Shown piece after piece: positions 1-7,575 of a stretch of DNA of 9,636 nucleotides. The translations under genes and the position numbers were made by a program. The first letter of the stretch is position 1. The number at the start of each line of letters is the position of its first letter. This DNA is from Betaproteobacteria bacterium (GTDB lineage Bacteria; Pseudomonadota; Gammaproteobacteria; Burkholderiales; Thiobacillaceae), in NCBI GenBank assembly GCA_020049245.1, contig JAIFLB010000157.1:1-9636 (forward strand), read 5' to 3'. The notes under the pieces were generated by a model. It searched no databases, was not told where the DNA came from, and was given only the letters and a program-made list of their open reading frames with translations.

Positions 1-1
1 G

Positions 2-1720
2 GTACTTGCGCAAAACTTTTCCGCCAGCACGTTGGAAATCACGCCTTCCAAAGTGGGAAAGCTGGATGAGACGATCGACCGATTGAGTGAGGTCGTCACG
101 ATTACCTCTGGTGATCGAAAGCGGTTCAGGAAAATGCTCGCCGAAAGCAAGAACTTCGAAAGCATCCCGATCCGCAATCTGCTCAGCGAAGAAGATGCCG
201 CCCGCTTTTCGGTAAACCGCTATCGTTTTCCTGGTGTCGAGATCAAGGCGCGGCAATTTCGCCAATACCCGCAGGGTGCCGCTTTCTCGCACGTGGTTGG
301 CTATATTGGCCGGATTGGCGAAAAGGATGAGGTTCGCCTGGAAGAGCGTGGGCTAACCGCCAATTACAAGGGTTCTGACCACATCGGAAAACTCGGCCTG
401 GAAGCGCGTTACGAAACCTGGTTGCATGGACGCACCGGTATCGAAAAGGTGGAGACCGATTCCGGTGGGCGTGCGGTCCGCGTTTTGTCGCGGACGCCGC
501 CCGTGGCCGGTTACAACCTGTATCTGCATCTGGATGCCAAATTGCAGGCGATTGCGGAAAAGGTTTTCGGCGATTACCGAGGCTCGCTGGTCGCGCTCGA
601 CCCGCGCAATGGCGGCGTGCTGGCGCTGATCTCGAAACCCGGTTTTGACCCCAACCTGTTTGTCGATGGCATTGATGTCGCGACCTGGCGCGAGTTGAAC
701 GATTCGCTTGATCGGCCGCTGATCAATCGAGCTTTGCGTGGCGTCTATCCGCCTGGATCGACGATCAAACCGTTCATGGGGCTGGCTGGACTTGAACTGG
801 GCATCCGCAAACCGGGCGATACCATTGCCGATCCGGGCTATTTCACGCTGCCCGGCAGCAGCCATCGCTACCGCGACTGGAAAAAGGACGGCCATGGCAT
901 GGTCGATCTGAAACGTTCGATCGTCATTTCCTGTGACACCTACTATTACGGCTTGGCGCAGCAAATGGGCATCGAGCGAATGGCCGGTTTTCTCTCCCAT
1001 TTTGGTTTCGGCAAGAAGTCGGAGATTGATCTTGATGGTGAATTGTCCGGCTTGATGCCGACGCCGGCCTGGAAGAAGAAACGCTTCAAACAACCCTGGT
1101 GGCCGGGAGAGACCGTAGTGGCCGGAATCGGTCAGGGTTATGTGCTGGCTACCCCGATGCAGTTGGCGGTTGCCACCATGACTTTGGCAAATAATGGCGT
1201 GGTCTATAAACCGCAACTTCTGCGAGCCTGGCGCGACCCGGCGACCAACAAAATGTCCTACGCCGCCCCGCAGATCGTCGAGCGGGTCCAGCTGAACCCG
1301 AAGCATCTGCGCCTGGTCAAGGAGGCGATGGTCGATGTCACGCGCCCCGGCGGCACGGCTTCCATCGCCGGTGCCAATACGCCTTACCTGTTTGCCGGCA
1401 AGACGGGAACCGCGCAAGTGGTCGGTATCAAGCAAGGCGCGCGCTACGTTGAAAGCCAGGTGCAGGCGCGGCATCGCGACCATGCCTTGTTTATTTCCTT
1501 CGCCCCGGCCGACGATCCCGGCGGTTCGATCGCAGCGCCGATTGCGCGCAAGGTGACGGACTATTGGCTGCTCGGCAAACTGCCAACGGTCTATCAGCCT
1601 GTCGTACCAGACGCCAGCGTCGATACCGGAGCCGAGGAGGGGGAAGCAGTGTCCGACAACGGCCCGGCTGCAGCCGATCTTCCCTCTGTTGTGACACCGA
1701 TCGTGGAGGGGGCGCAGTGA
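2..1720 (+). CDS. mrdA: Penicillin-binding protein 2 (MrdA), 5'-truncated by window edge
   Basis: This is the elongation-specific D,D-transpeptidase that crosslinks peptidoglycan made by RodA; it is an inner-membrane protein with a periplasmic catalytic domain. The frame is open from base 2, so the membrane anchor and roughly the first 70 residues lie upstream of the window. Counting from base 2, the visible 572 residues hold the dimerisation domain (about 1-170), then the transpeptidase domain. That domain has the active-site S253-T-I-K256, the second motif S310-C-D312 and K467-T-G469. The C-terminus is a Pro/Ala/acidic tail of about 45 residues. One oddity: after the DHALFISFAPADDP stretch, the family's conserved strand carrying the VENGG motif is absent and the sequence goes straight to GGSIAAPIARKV, an apparent in-frame loss of about 13 residues. 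The identification is firm; whether the protein is fully active is open. The gene is translationally coupled to rodA. Confidence 0.95.
   Translation, partial: VLAQNFSASTLEITPSKVGKLDETIDRLSEVVTITSGDRKRFRKMLAESKNFESIPIRNLLSEEDAARFSVNRYRFPGVEIKARQFRQYPQGAAFSHVVGYIGRIGEKDEVRLEERGLTANYKGSDHIGKLGLEARYETWLHGRTGIEKVETDSGGRAVRVLSRTPPVAGYNLYLHLDAKLQAIAEKVFGDYRGSLVALDPRNGGVLALISKPGFDPNLFVDGIDVATWRELNDSLDRPLINRALRGVYPPGSTIKPFMGLAGLELGIRKPGDTIADPGYFTLPGSSHRYRDWKKDGHGMVDLKRSIVISCDTYYYGLAQQMGIERMAGFLSHFGFGKKSEIDLDGELSGLMPTPAWKKKRFKQPWWPGETVVAGIGQGYVLATPMQLAVATMTLANNGVVYKPQLLRAWRDPATNKMSYAAPQIVERVQLNPKHLRLVKEAMVDVTRPGGTASIAGANTPYLFAGKTGTAQVVGIKQGARYVESQVQARHRDHALFISFAPADDPGGSIAAPIARKVTDYWLLGKLPTVYQPVVPDASVDTGAEEGEAVSDNGPAAADLPSVVTPIVEGAQ
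1705..1709 (+). promoter_or_regulatory. Shine-Dalgarno site that fixes the rodA GTG start
   Basis: GGAGG within a GGAGGGGG run lies 7 bases before GTG 1717. It sits inside the last codons of mrdA, so rodA translation is probably coupled to mrdA translation. It decides between this start and the longer upstream open frame. Confidence 0.75.
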
Positions 1721-2814
1721 TTTTCCAATGGTTGCGGCGCTTCGTCCGCTATCTTGATGGGCCGATGATCGGCTTGCTGACGCTGCTTCTGCTCACCAGC
1801 GTCTCGGTTGTGTTCAGCGCCAGCGGCGAGAACAGTGACCGACTGTTTGCTCACCTGACCAATATTGGGGTGGCGTTGACGGCCATGCTGCTGGTTTCGC
1901 ATATCCCGCCGCAACGTCTGATGCAGTTCGCGTTGCCCATCTACATCGTTGGCATTCTGTTATTGCTCGGTGTCGCCTTGTTTGGCGTGGTGGTGAATGG
2001 CTCGCGCCGTTGGTTGGAACTCGGTTTCTCGCGTATTCAACCCTCCGAATTGATGCGGCTGGCGGTGCCAATGATGTTGGCCTGGTATTTCCACTACAAA
2101 CAGGAAACCTTGCGTGGACGCGACTATGCGTTTGCCGCGCTGATGCTGGTGATCCCGGTTGCATTTATAGCCAAGCAGCCTGATCTGGGCACTTCGCTGT
2201 TGATCGCCGCTTCCGGTTTCTACGTCCTTTTTCTCGCTGGCCTGTCCTGGAAAGTGATCGCTGGCGTGGCGATCGCGGCTGGCTCGGCCTTGCCGTTGGC
2301 GTGGAACTACTTGCTGCATGACTATCAACGCCAGCGCGTTTTGACCTTGATCGATCCAGCCGCTGATCCGCTCGGCGCGGGTTACCACATCATTCAGGCC
2401 ACGATTGCCGTTGGTTCCGGCGGCGTCGCCGGCAAGGGCTGGATGATGGGCACCCAGACCCATCTCGATTTTCTGCCTGAGCGCAGCACCGACTTCATTT
2501 TTGCGGTTTTTTCGGAGGAATTCGGTCTGATCGGCAATCTGTTCCTGTTGCTGCTCTATGCCGCCATCATCTGGCGTGGCATGCAGTTAGCCGCCGGCGC
2601 GCCGTCGCTGTTCGGCCGTTTGCTGTCGGGGGCCATCGTGTTGACCTTCTTTACTTACGCGTTCGTCAACATGGGCATGGTGTCCGGGATCCTGCCGGTG
2701 GTGGGCGTGCCATTGCCACTGGTCAGTTATGGCGGCACATCAATGCTGACGGTGATGGTCGGATTCGGCATTATGATGAGCGCTGCAACACATAAAAAGC
2801 TTGTAAAAACATAG
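1717..2814 (+). CDS. rodA: Peptidoglycan glycosyltransferase RodA (SEDS family)
   Basis: This multi-pass membrane enzyme polymerises lipid II into glycan strands in the rod complex, in partnership with PBP2. The 365-residue product has the family length and about ten hydrophobic segments. Family motifs seen in order are GSRRWLELGFSRIQPSE, KQPDLGTS, the long periplasmic-loop block YQRQRVLTLIDP, FLPERSTDFIFAV (D259 aligns with the catalytic Asp, E. coli D262), and the C-terminal GVPLPLVSYGGTSM. The start is GTG at 1717, overlapping the mrdA stop (GTGA). It is preceded by a strong GGAGG at 1705-1709, seven bases upstream, which favours this start over a longer in-frame extension into mrdA. Coupling by overlap fits a fixed PBP2:RodA ratio. 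Confidence 0.95.
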   Translation: MIFQWLRRFVRYLDGPMIGLLTLLLLTSVSVVFSASGENSDRLFAHLTNIGVALTAMLLVSHIPPQRLMQFALPIYIVGILLLLGVALFGVVVNGSRRWLELGFSRIQPSELMRLAVPMMLAWYFHYKQETLRGRDYAFAALMLVIPVAFIAKQPDLGTSLLIAASGFYVLFLAGLSWKVIAGVAIAAGSALPLAWNYLLHDYQRQRVLTLIDPAADPLGAGYHIIQATIAVGSGGVAGKGWMMGTQTHLDFLPERSTDFIFAVFSEEFGLIGNLFLLLLYAAIIWRGMQLAAGAPSLFGRLLSGAIVLTFFTYAFVNMGMVSGILPVVGVPLPLVSYGGTSMLTVMVGFGIMMSAATHKKLVKT

Positions 2815-2823
2815 CGGATACGA

Positions 2824-2845
2824 GCTACACTTGTAGCGTTTTCTC
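2824..2845 (+). terminator. Possible weak intrinsic terminator after rodA
   Basis: A short hairpin, GCTACA (2824-2829) and TGTAGC (2832-2837), is followed directly by GTTTTCTC. It lies 9 bases after the rodA stop and before rlpA. The stem is only 5-6 bp, so it may attenuate rather than stop transcription, or it may be chance. Confidence 0.35.
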
Positions 2846-2873
2846 ATGTTTTTACAGTTAAAGTGGGCGTCCC

Positions 2874-4184
2874 ATGAAAACTCATCGTCCCAATCCATGC
2901 TTTTCCTTCGCGGCCACAACCGGGCCAGGCAAATTCACATTGCCGCTCGGTCTCGCGCTGGGACTCGCTCTGGCGGGTTGCGCCAACGTCAATACCAAGA
3001 CCAGCGACACTGACCGCGCCAGCCTGCCGAGTCAGCAGGCTGACGCGGAAAAAGCGGTGGTGCCGCCGTTCAAGGGCGGCCGCTATTACAAGGATGATGG
3101 CCCGGGTGCCAATCCGCCGGCGAATCTGGATGACATTCCCGATGCCGTGCCTAAACAGGAAGAATTCAATCGTCAAACCAGCAAGGCCTACAAAGTCATG
3201 GGCAAACGCTATGTGCCCTTGCTCGACAATAGCGACTACAAAGCGCGTGGCCTGGCGTCCTGGTATGGCCGCAAATTTCACGGCAATGCCACGTCGATCG
3301 GTGAACCGTATGACATGTATGCGATGACCGCCGCGCATCCGACCCTGCCATTGCCCAGTTATGCCCGTGTCACCAACCTGGAAAACGGCAAGAGCGTGGT
3401 GGTTCGGGTCAATGACAGAGGGCCGTTCCATCCCGGCCGCATCATCGATTTGTCTTATACCGCCGCGCACAAGCTGGATGTGCTGAAGGATGTCGCGGAG
3501 GTCGAAGTGGCTGCGGTGCAGGCTGACGCAGCGCCGACTTCTTTTGCCGCTCTCGCGACGGAGGAAACCAGCCCTGCACAGGTGCAGGCCCCGGAGCAGA
3601 CCGTGGCGCAGGCCGATTCGGTTGCGGCCCCGCAAGCGGTAGCGGTTAAAACCGAAACACCCCACATCAATGCCGGCCAGGGTATCTATCTGCAACTTGG
3701 CGCGTTTGGCAATCCAGTAGCCGCGGATGGCGTGATGGCACGGGCCTCAGCCAAGCTATCGAGTGATTTCCCGAGCGTCATGCGTCTCGAATCGAATGGC
3801 CTCCACAAAGTGCAGGCTGGCCCCTTTGCCAACGCCGAGGCGGCTGATCAGGCGGCGGCGTTGATCAGGAATGATCTCGGCATTCAGGCATACAAAGTGA
3901 TTATCGCCGCCCCGGCGGCAGTCGTTGCGGAACCGGTGGTGATTCCGAACGCTAAAGGTTTGTATCTGCAACTGGCGGCATTCTCCAGCCCGGTCGCCGC
4001 CGAAGCACTGGCCAGCCGGGTCAAACTTCGTTTTGGCGATGAACTTCCCGGTCTGGATCAAATCAATGTCGGCAGTTTGTTCAAGCTTCTGACAGGGCCC
4101 TTTGCCAGCCCGGCTGATGCAGAACGGATTTCGCAGGCGTATTTGCAGGATTTCGGCGTCAAGCCGTATCGCGTTAATCGTTGA
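2874..4184 (+). CDS. rlpA: RlpA septal lytic transglycosylase lipoprotein with two SPOR domains
   Basis: RlpA is an outer-membrane lipoprotein that cleaves glycan strands stripped of stem peptides, which helps separate daughter cells. The 436-residue protein starts with a lipoprotein signal peptide ending in the lipobox L33-A-G-C36. The residues after the Cys are not Asp, so Lol sorting to the outer membrane is expected. The double-psi beta-barrel domain spans about 124-213. It keeps the residues shown to be essential in the Pseudomonas enzyme: E144 (in SIGEPYDM), H155 (TAAHPTLP) and D181 (VNDRGPF). An Ala/Gln/Val-rich linker (about 214-265) leads to two similar SPOR domains, about 270-345 (starting GIYLQLGAF) and 362-436 (starting GLYLQLAAF). 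SPOR domains bind denuded septal peptidoglycan; RlpA usually has one. The gene sits between rodA and the carboxypeptidase, in keeping with wall-remodelling work. Confidence 0.93.
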   Translation: MKTHRPNPCFSFAATTGPGKFTLPLGLALGLALAGCANVNTKTSDTDRASLPSQQADAEKAVVPPFKGGRYYKDDGPGANPPANLDDIPDAVPKQEEFNRQTSKAYKVMGKRYVPLLDNSDYKARGLASWYGRKFHGNATSIGEPYDMYAMTAAHPTLPLPSYARVTNLENGKSVVVRVNDRGPFHPGRIIDLSYTAAHKLDVLKDVAEVEVAAVQADAAPTSFAALATEETSPAQVQAPEQTVAQADSVAAPQAVAVKTETPHINAGQGIYLQLGAFGNPVAADGVMARASAKLSSDFPSVMRLESNGLHKVQAGPFANAEAADQAAALIRNDLGIQAYKVIIAAPAAVVAEPVVIPNAKGLYLQLAAFSSPVAAEALASRVKLRFGDELPGLDQINVGSLFKLLTGPFASPADAERISQAYLQDFGVKPYRVNR

Positions 4185-4217
4185 CCACAACGCGCTAACC
4201 AAAATTCGTTGGTCTGA

Positions 4218-4249
4218 CCGCCAGTGATGCCTGGCGGAAAATCATTTTC
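4218..4249 (+). terminator. Hairpin between rlpA and the carboxypeptidase gene
   Basis: A perfect 7-bp GC-rich stem, CCGCCAG (4218-4224) and CTGGCGG (4231-4237), with a 6-base loop, is followed by AAAATCATTTTC. A weaker stem ACCAA/TTGGT (4198-4213) precedes it. The tail is A/T-rich but not a clean U run, so this is either an imperfect intrinsic terminator for rlpA or an mRNA-stabilising or attenuating hairpin. It lies 33 bases upstream of the next start codon. Confidence 0.45.
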
Positions 4250-4269
4250 AATTCAAAAAGTTTTCAGAG

Positions 4270-5424
4270 ATGCAGTTACCCAGCTTGAAATCCCGACTCG
4301 TCATTTTCATCGCCTTACTCGTCGCGGGCTTCTCCATCGCCACCAGAGCCGCGTTGCCGGTGCCACCGCCGCCCCAGATCGAGGCAACTGCCTGGCTACT
4401 GATCGACTACGACAGCAGGAAAGTGCTGGCCGAAAACAAGCCGGATGCCAAGATCGAACCCGCCTCGCTGACCAAGTTGATGACCGCCTACCTCGCTTTC
4501 AGCGCGATCAAGGACGGCCAACTGCAACTTGATCAGCGTTTGCCGGTATCGGACAAAGCCTGGCAGGCGGAAGGCTCGCGTATGTTTCTCGATCCGAAAT
4601 ATCCCGCTTCGGTCGAAGATTTGCTGAAAGGCGTCATCGTCCAGTCCGGCAATGACGCCTGCATCGTGCTGGCTGAAGCCATCGCCGGCACCGAGGAAGG
4701 TTTCGTCTCGATGATGAACGCAACAGCAAAGAAGCTGGGCATGAAGCAGACGAAATTTCTCAATTCGACCGGATTGCCGCACCCGCAGCACCTGACCACA
4801 GCGCGTGACCTGTCGCTGCTGGCGAGCGCCTTGATTCGTGATTTTCCCGAGTTCTACAAAATCTATTCATTGCAGGAATTCAAGTACAACAACATCACCC
4901 AACCCAACCGCAATCGACTGTTGTTCATCGACCCCAGCGTCGACGGTTTCAAAACCGGTCATACCAACAGTGCCGGATACTGTCTGATCGCATCCGCGAA
5001 GCGTGAAAAACGGCGTTTGCTGTCGGTTGTGCTGGGCACCAAATCAGATGCCGCGCGTGCGATGGAAAGCCAGAAACTGCTCAATTTCGGCTTCCAGTTC
5101 TATGAAACTGTAAAACTCTACCCAGACAATCAAGCGGTCTCGAAACTGCGCTTGTACAAAGGCACCCAGAGTGAAGTCAAAGCCGGATTCATGGGCGATC
5201 TGTATGTCACCGTGCCACGCGGCACCGGCAAACGCATCCAGGCCCAGATGGTCTCACAGCAACCCCTGCTGGCACCGATCAAGCGCGGTCAGCAATTGGG
5301 CACCTTGCGATTGACGGTGGATGGCCAGGCCGCTGGCGATTACCCTTTGCTGGCGTTGGAAACCGTTCCTGTCGCGGGCATTCTCGGGCGTGGCTGGGAC
5401 AACATCCTGTTGATGTTCAAATAA
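4270..5424 (+). CDS. dacC: D-alanyl-D-alanine carboxypeptidase, PBP5/6 type
   Basis: This low-molecular-mass penicillin-binding protein removes the terminal D-Ala from pentapeptide stems in the periplasm and so limits crosslinking. The 384-residue product begins with a signal peptide (hydrophobic core about 10-24, likely cleavage near T-R-A27). The peptidase S11 domain holds all three motifs: S66-L-T-K69, S126-G-N128 and K228-T-G230. A C-terminal beta domain of the PBP5 type (about 290-365) follows. The last ~19 residues (VAGILGRGWDNILLMFK region) look like the amphipathic helix that tethers these enzymes to the outer face of the inner membrane. The start at 4270 gives a proper signal peptide, though no strong ribosome site precedes it. 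The gene lies 19 bases upstream of the D-amino acid aminotransferase gene. The dacC symbol rather than dacA is by analogy with related genomes. Confidence 0.93.
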   Translation: MQLPSLKSRLVIFIALLVAGFSIATRAALPVPPPPQIEATAWLLIDYDSRKVLAENKPDAKIEPASLTKLMTAYLAFSAIKDGQLQLDQRLPVSDKAWQAEGSRMFLDPKYPASVEDLLKGVIVQSGNDACIVLAEAIAGTEEGFVSMMNATAKKLGMKQTKFLNSTGLPHPQHLTTARDLSLLASALIRDFPEFYKIYSLQEFKYNNITQPNRNRLLFIDPSVDGFKTGHTNSAGYCLIASAKREKRRLLSVVLGTKSDAARAMESQKLLNFGFQFYETVKLYPDNQAVSKLRLYKGTQSEVKAGFMGDLYVTVPRGTGKRIQAQMVSQQPLLAPIKRGQQLGTLRLTVDGQAAGDYPLLALETVPVAGILGRGWDNILLMFK

Positions 5425-5443
5425 ACAGTCTGCATGCGACGCC

Positions 5444-6307
5444 ATGACGACTGTCTATCTCAATGGCCAATTTCTAGCGCTTGAAGAAGCCCGCATCCCG
5501 GTGATGGACCGGGGCTTTCTGTTTGGCGACGGTGTTTATGAAGTCATTCCGGTTTACGACCGGCAGCCTTTCCGGCTGCATGAACATCTGGCCCGTCTGC
5601 AGGACAGCTTAGACGGCATCCGTCTGGAAAATCCGCATGCCGCCGCCGAATGGGAAAACCTGATTCTGCGGATTGTCGAATCCGCCGACTGGCCGGATCA
5701 AGGTATTTACCTGCAAGTCACGCGGGGCCAGGGTCCGCGCGACCATGCTTTTCCCAAGATTGTGCATCCCACGGTTTTCATCCTGCCGATGCAACTTAGC
5801 CCGCCCGCCGCCGAGGCGGTGGAGCGGGGCGTCAGCGCCATCACCAGTCAGGACAATCGCTGGTTGCGTTGCGATCTGAAAGTCACCTCGCTGCTGCCCA
5901 ACGTGCTGCTGCGCCAGCTTTCTGTCGATGCCGACTGTGCCGAAACGATTCTGCTCCGTGATGGTCAGTTGATCGAGGGATCGGCCAGCAGCGTGTTCAT
6001 CGTGCTAGATGGCATCCTGCTTGCCCCGCCCAAGACCAACCTGATGCTGCCCGGCATTACCTACGATGTGGTGCTGGAACTGGCGGCTGCTGCCTCGATG
6101 CCACATCAGGTCAGGCCGATATCGGAAACCGAATTGCGCCAAGCGAGCGAAATCTGGCTCACCTCATCGACCAAGGAAGTCATGCCGGTCACAAAACTCG
6201 ATGGTCAAACTGTCGGCAGCGGGCAGCCCGGGCCGCTGTTCCGCCAGATGCACGCCGACTATCAAGCCTTCAAGCACCGCATCATGCGGGGAAGGAGCGT
6301 CGCATGA
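5444..6307 (+). CDS. dat: D-amino acid aminotransferase (fold-type IV PLP enzyme)
   Basis: The enzyme interconverts D-alanine + 2-oxoglutarate and pyruvate + D-glutamate in the cytoplasm, providing or balancing D-amino acids for peptidoglycan. The 287 residues match the family length. K146 (in CDLKVTSLLPN) is the PLP-binding lysine. The carboxylate trap of the Bacillus D-amino acid transaminase is present as R99 and H101 in PRDHAF, and E178 in EGSASSVF is the conserved acidic residue, all at a constant +1 offset from Bacillus numbering. That pattern favours the D-amino acid enzyme over branched-chain aminotransferase or aminodeoxychorismate lyase of the same fold. The N-terminal motif DRGFLFGDGVYEVI is typical. 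It lies just after the carboxypeptidase gene and overlaps ybeD by 4 nt. Confidence 0.92.
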   Translation: MTTVYLNGQFLALEEARIPVMDRGFLFGDGVYEVIPVYDRQPFRLHEHLARLQDSLDGIRLENPHAAAEWENLILRIVESADWPDQGIYLQVTRGQGPRDHAFPKIVHPTVFILPMQLSPPAAEAVERGVSAITSQDNRWLRCDLKVTSLLPNVLLRQLSVDADCAETILLRDGQLIEGSASSVFIVLDGILLAPPKTNLMLPGITYDVVLELAAAASMPHQVRPISETELRQASEIWLTSSTKEVMPVTKLDGQTVGSGQPGPLFRQMHADYQAFKHRIMRGRSVA

Positions 6308-6603
6308 ACGAGAAACAAAACGACAAAGCAAACGACGAAGCAAACCCGGAAACGCTGCTTGAATTCCCCTGCGACTTTCCGATCAAGATCATGGGCGAGC
6401 GAAGCGACGACTTTGCCCAAACCATGGTCGCCATCGTGCTGCGCCACGCCCCCGATTTCATAGCGGAAAGCGTCGAAATGCGCGCTTCCTCGGGTGGGAA
6501 ATATCTTTCCATCACCTGCACCATTCGCGCCACATCGAAGCCGCAACTGGACAACCTGTATCGCGAATTAACCGCGCATCCGCTGGTAAAAGTCGCGCTT
6601 TGA
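6304..6603 (+). CDS. ybeD: YbeD/DUF493 family protein
   Basis: This is a small cytoplasmic protein of 99 residues. The core from residue 18 onward resembles E. coli YbeD: LLEFPCDFPIKIMG, then a helix ending in RHAPDF, then a strand-rich C-terminal half (SSGGKYLSITCTIRATS, LYRELTAHPLVKVAL), giving an ACT/ferredoxin-like fold. The first ~17 residues are a hydrophilic Lys/Asn/Glu extension. The ATG overlaps the dat stop (ATGA at 6304-6307), implying coupled translation. Its biochemical role is not established; it is widely found just upstream of lipB, as here, which suggests but does not prove a link to lipoate metabolism. Confidence 0.88.
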   Translation: MNEKQNDKANDEANPETLLEFPCDFPIKIMGERSDDFAQTMVAIVLRHAPDFIAESVEMRASSGGKYLSITCTIRATSKPQLDNLYRELTAHPLVKVAL

Positions 6604-6615
6604 TCGGGTAACACG

Positions 6616-7263
6616 GTGCCTGAAGAACCTGCTGCCAAGCCAATCATCAAGCGACTTGGTCTGGTCGAATACGAACCCATCTGGCGCGCGATGCAGGCAT
6701 TCACCGCCAGCCGTTCGGCCGAAACCGCCGACGAAATCTGGTTGCTGCAACATCCGCCCGTGTTCACCCTCGGCATGGCCGGCAAGCGCGAACACCTGCT
6801 CGCCGACATTGGCATCCCGGTGGTGGCAATCGATCGTGGCGGCCAGATCACCTACCACGGCCCCGGCCAGATCATCATTTATCTCCTCCTCGACCTGAAA
6901 CGCACGGGCTTCGGCATCAAGGAACTGGTGCGACGCATGGAGCAGGCGATCATCGATGTACTCAGCGAATCCGGCATCGAAGCAGAACGCCAGCCCGGCG
7001 CCCCCGGCGTCTACGTTGCCGGCGCCAAGATCGCCGCCCTCGGCCTGCGGGTCAAGAACGGCTGCACCTACCATGGCCTCAGCCTGAATCTGGACATGGA
7101 TTTGTCCCCTTTCCAGGCAATCAACCCATGCGGTTATGCCGGCATGGCGGTGACCCAGGTTCGCAACCTGGCCAACAAGTCATCCCCGCAAAGCGTTGAA
7201 GAAGCGTTGCTGACCTGTTTGATGCGGCATCTGGGGTGGACTCAAAATAATGTCGGCACTTGA
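6616..7263 (+). CDS. lipB: Octanoyl-[acyl-carrier-protein]:protein N-octanoyltransferase LipB
   Basis: LipB moves octanoate from acyl carrier protein to the lipoyl domains of 2-oxoacid dehydrogenases and glycine cleavage H protein; LipA then inserts the sulfurs. The 215-residue protein carries the family blocks in order: DEIWLLQHPPVFTLG, the substrate-binding DRGGQITYHGPGQ, K138 in GAKIAALGLRV, and C172 in INPCGYAGM. K138 and C172 form the catalytic Cys/Lys pair. The start is GTG at 6616, 12 bases after the ybeD stop; it places IKRLGLVEYEPIW exactly where the E. coli protein has its N-terminal strand. Only a weak GGG serves as ribosome site, so coupling to ybeD is likely. LipA, the usual downstream neighbour, is not in the window. 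Confidence 0.95.
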   Translation: MPEEPAAKPIIKRLGLVEYEPIWRAMQAFTASRSAETADEIWLLQHPPVFTLGMAGKREHLLADIGIPVVAIDRGGQITYHGPGQIIIYLLLDLKRTGFGIKELVRRMEQAIIDVLSESGIEAERQPGAPGVYVAGAKIAALGLRVKNGCTYHGLSLNLDMDLSPFQAINPCGYAGMAVTQVRNLANKSSPQSVEEALLTCLMRHLGWTQNNVGT

Positions 7264-7302
7264 ACGTGGCCGTGGAAATGCGTCACAGGCCAGACAGGAG
7301 AC

Positions 7303-7573
7303 GTGATTGATACGCCACGCACTTGGCGCGCCGGCTCACGTGAGGACACGCAGGATTTCCTGGAAAGTTTCCATCGCATCGCCAGCCTGGAACACCAGTG
7401 CGACGACGCCAAGCGCGCTGAAGCGGGTGCTGCTGGCCGAGACCGGCCGTTTCGCCGACATCTACGGCGCGCTGGAGACGGGGCGCAAACTGGAACACGC
7501 CTCCGACCACTTGTTGCGCGTCGCCATCACGCTGCGCGACCAAATCCTCGGACAAGTCGAGGCAGGCAGCTGA
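7303..7573 (+). pseudogene. Frameshifted PhoU/DUF47-like helical fragment
   Basis: No single frame gives a convincing protein. Frame from 7303 reads DTQDFLESFHRIASLEHQCDDAKR up to about 7416 and then turns into an Arg/Ala-rich shadow. The next frame over continues sensibly from about 7417 with ALKRVLLAETGRFADIYGALETGRKLEHASDHLLRV...LRDQILGQV and stops at 7571-7573. Joined, they give about 90 residues of charged helices with the pattern of the PhoU/DUF47 family (helical pairs with E..D..LL and LRD). That is far shorter than a normal member of about 200 residues, so the N-terminal half is also gone. The break falls in a CGCGC run, consistent with slippage or a sequencing error. AGGAG lies at 7296-7300. 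The family call is tentative. Confidence 0.5.
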
Positions 7574-7575
7574 TC

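Noticed and set aside
353..1483. Long minus-strand open frame opposite mrdA (376 codons)
   Set aside because: It is the antisense shadow of a well-supported transpeptidase gene in GC-rich DNA; its translation is Arg/His/Gln-rich and matches no family I know.
1564..1716. Upstream extension of the rodA frame into mrdA
   Set aside because: The extension is Arg/Gly-rich low-quality sequence with no hydrophobic character, and GTG 1717 has a strong ribosome site and the right family N-terminus.
2832..2860. Possible sigma-70 promoter for rlpA (TTGTAG ... TACAGT)
   Set aside because: Both boxes match poorly and the spacing is only 15 bases; not enough to call.
2844..3695. Minus-strand frame opposite rlpA (283 codons)
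   Set aside because: Shadow of the rlpA coding strand; no recognisable domains.
4181..4206. Possible promoter for the carboxypeptidase (TTGACC ... AAAATT)
   Set aside because: The -35 looks fair, but no acceptable -10 lies at 16-18 bases spacing.
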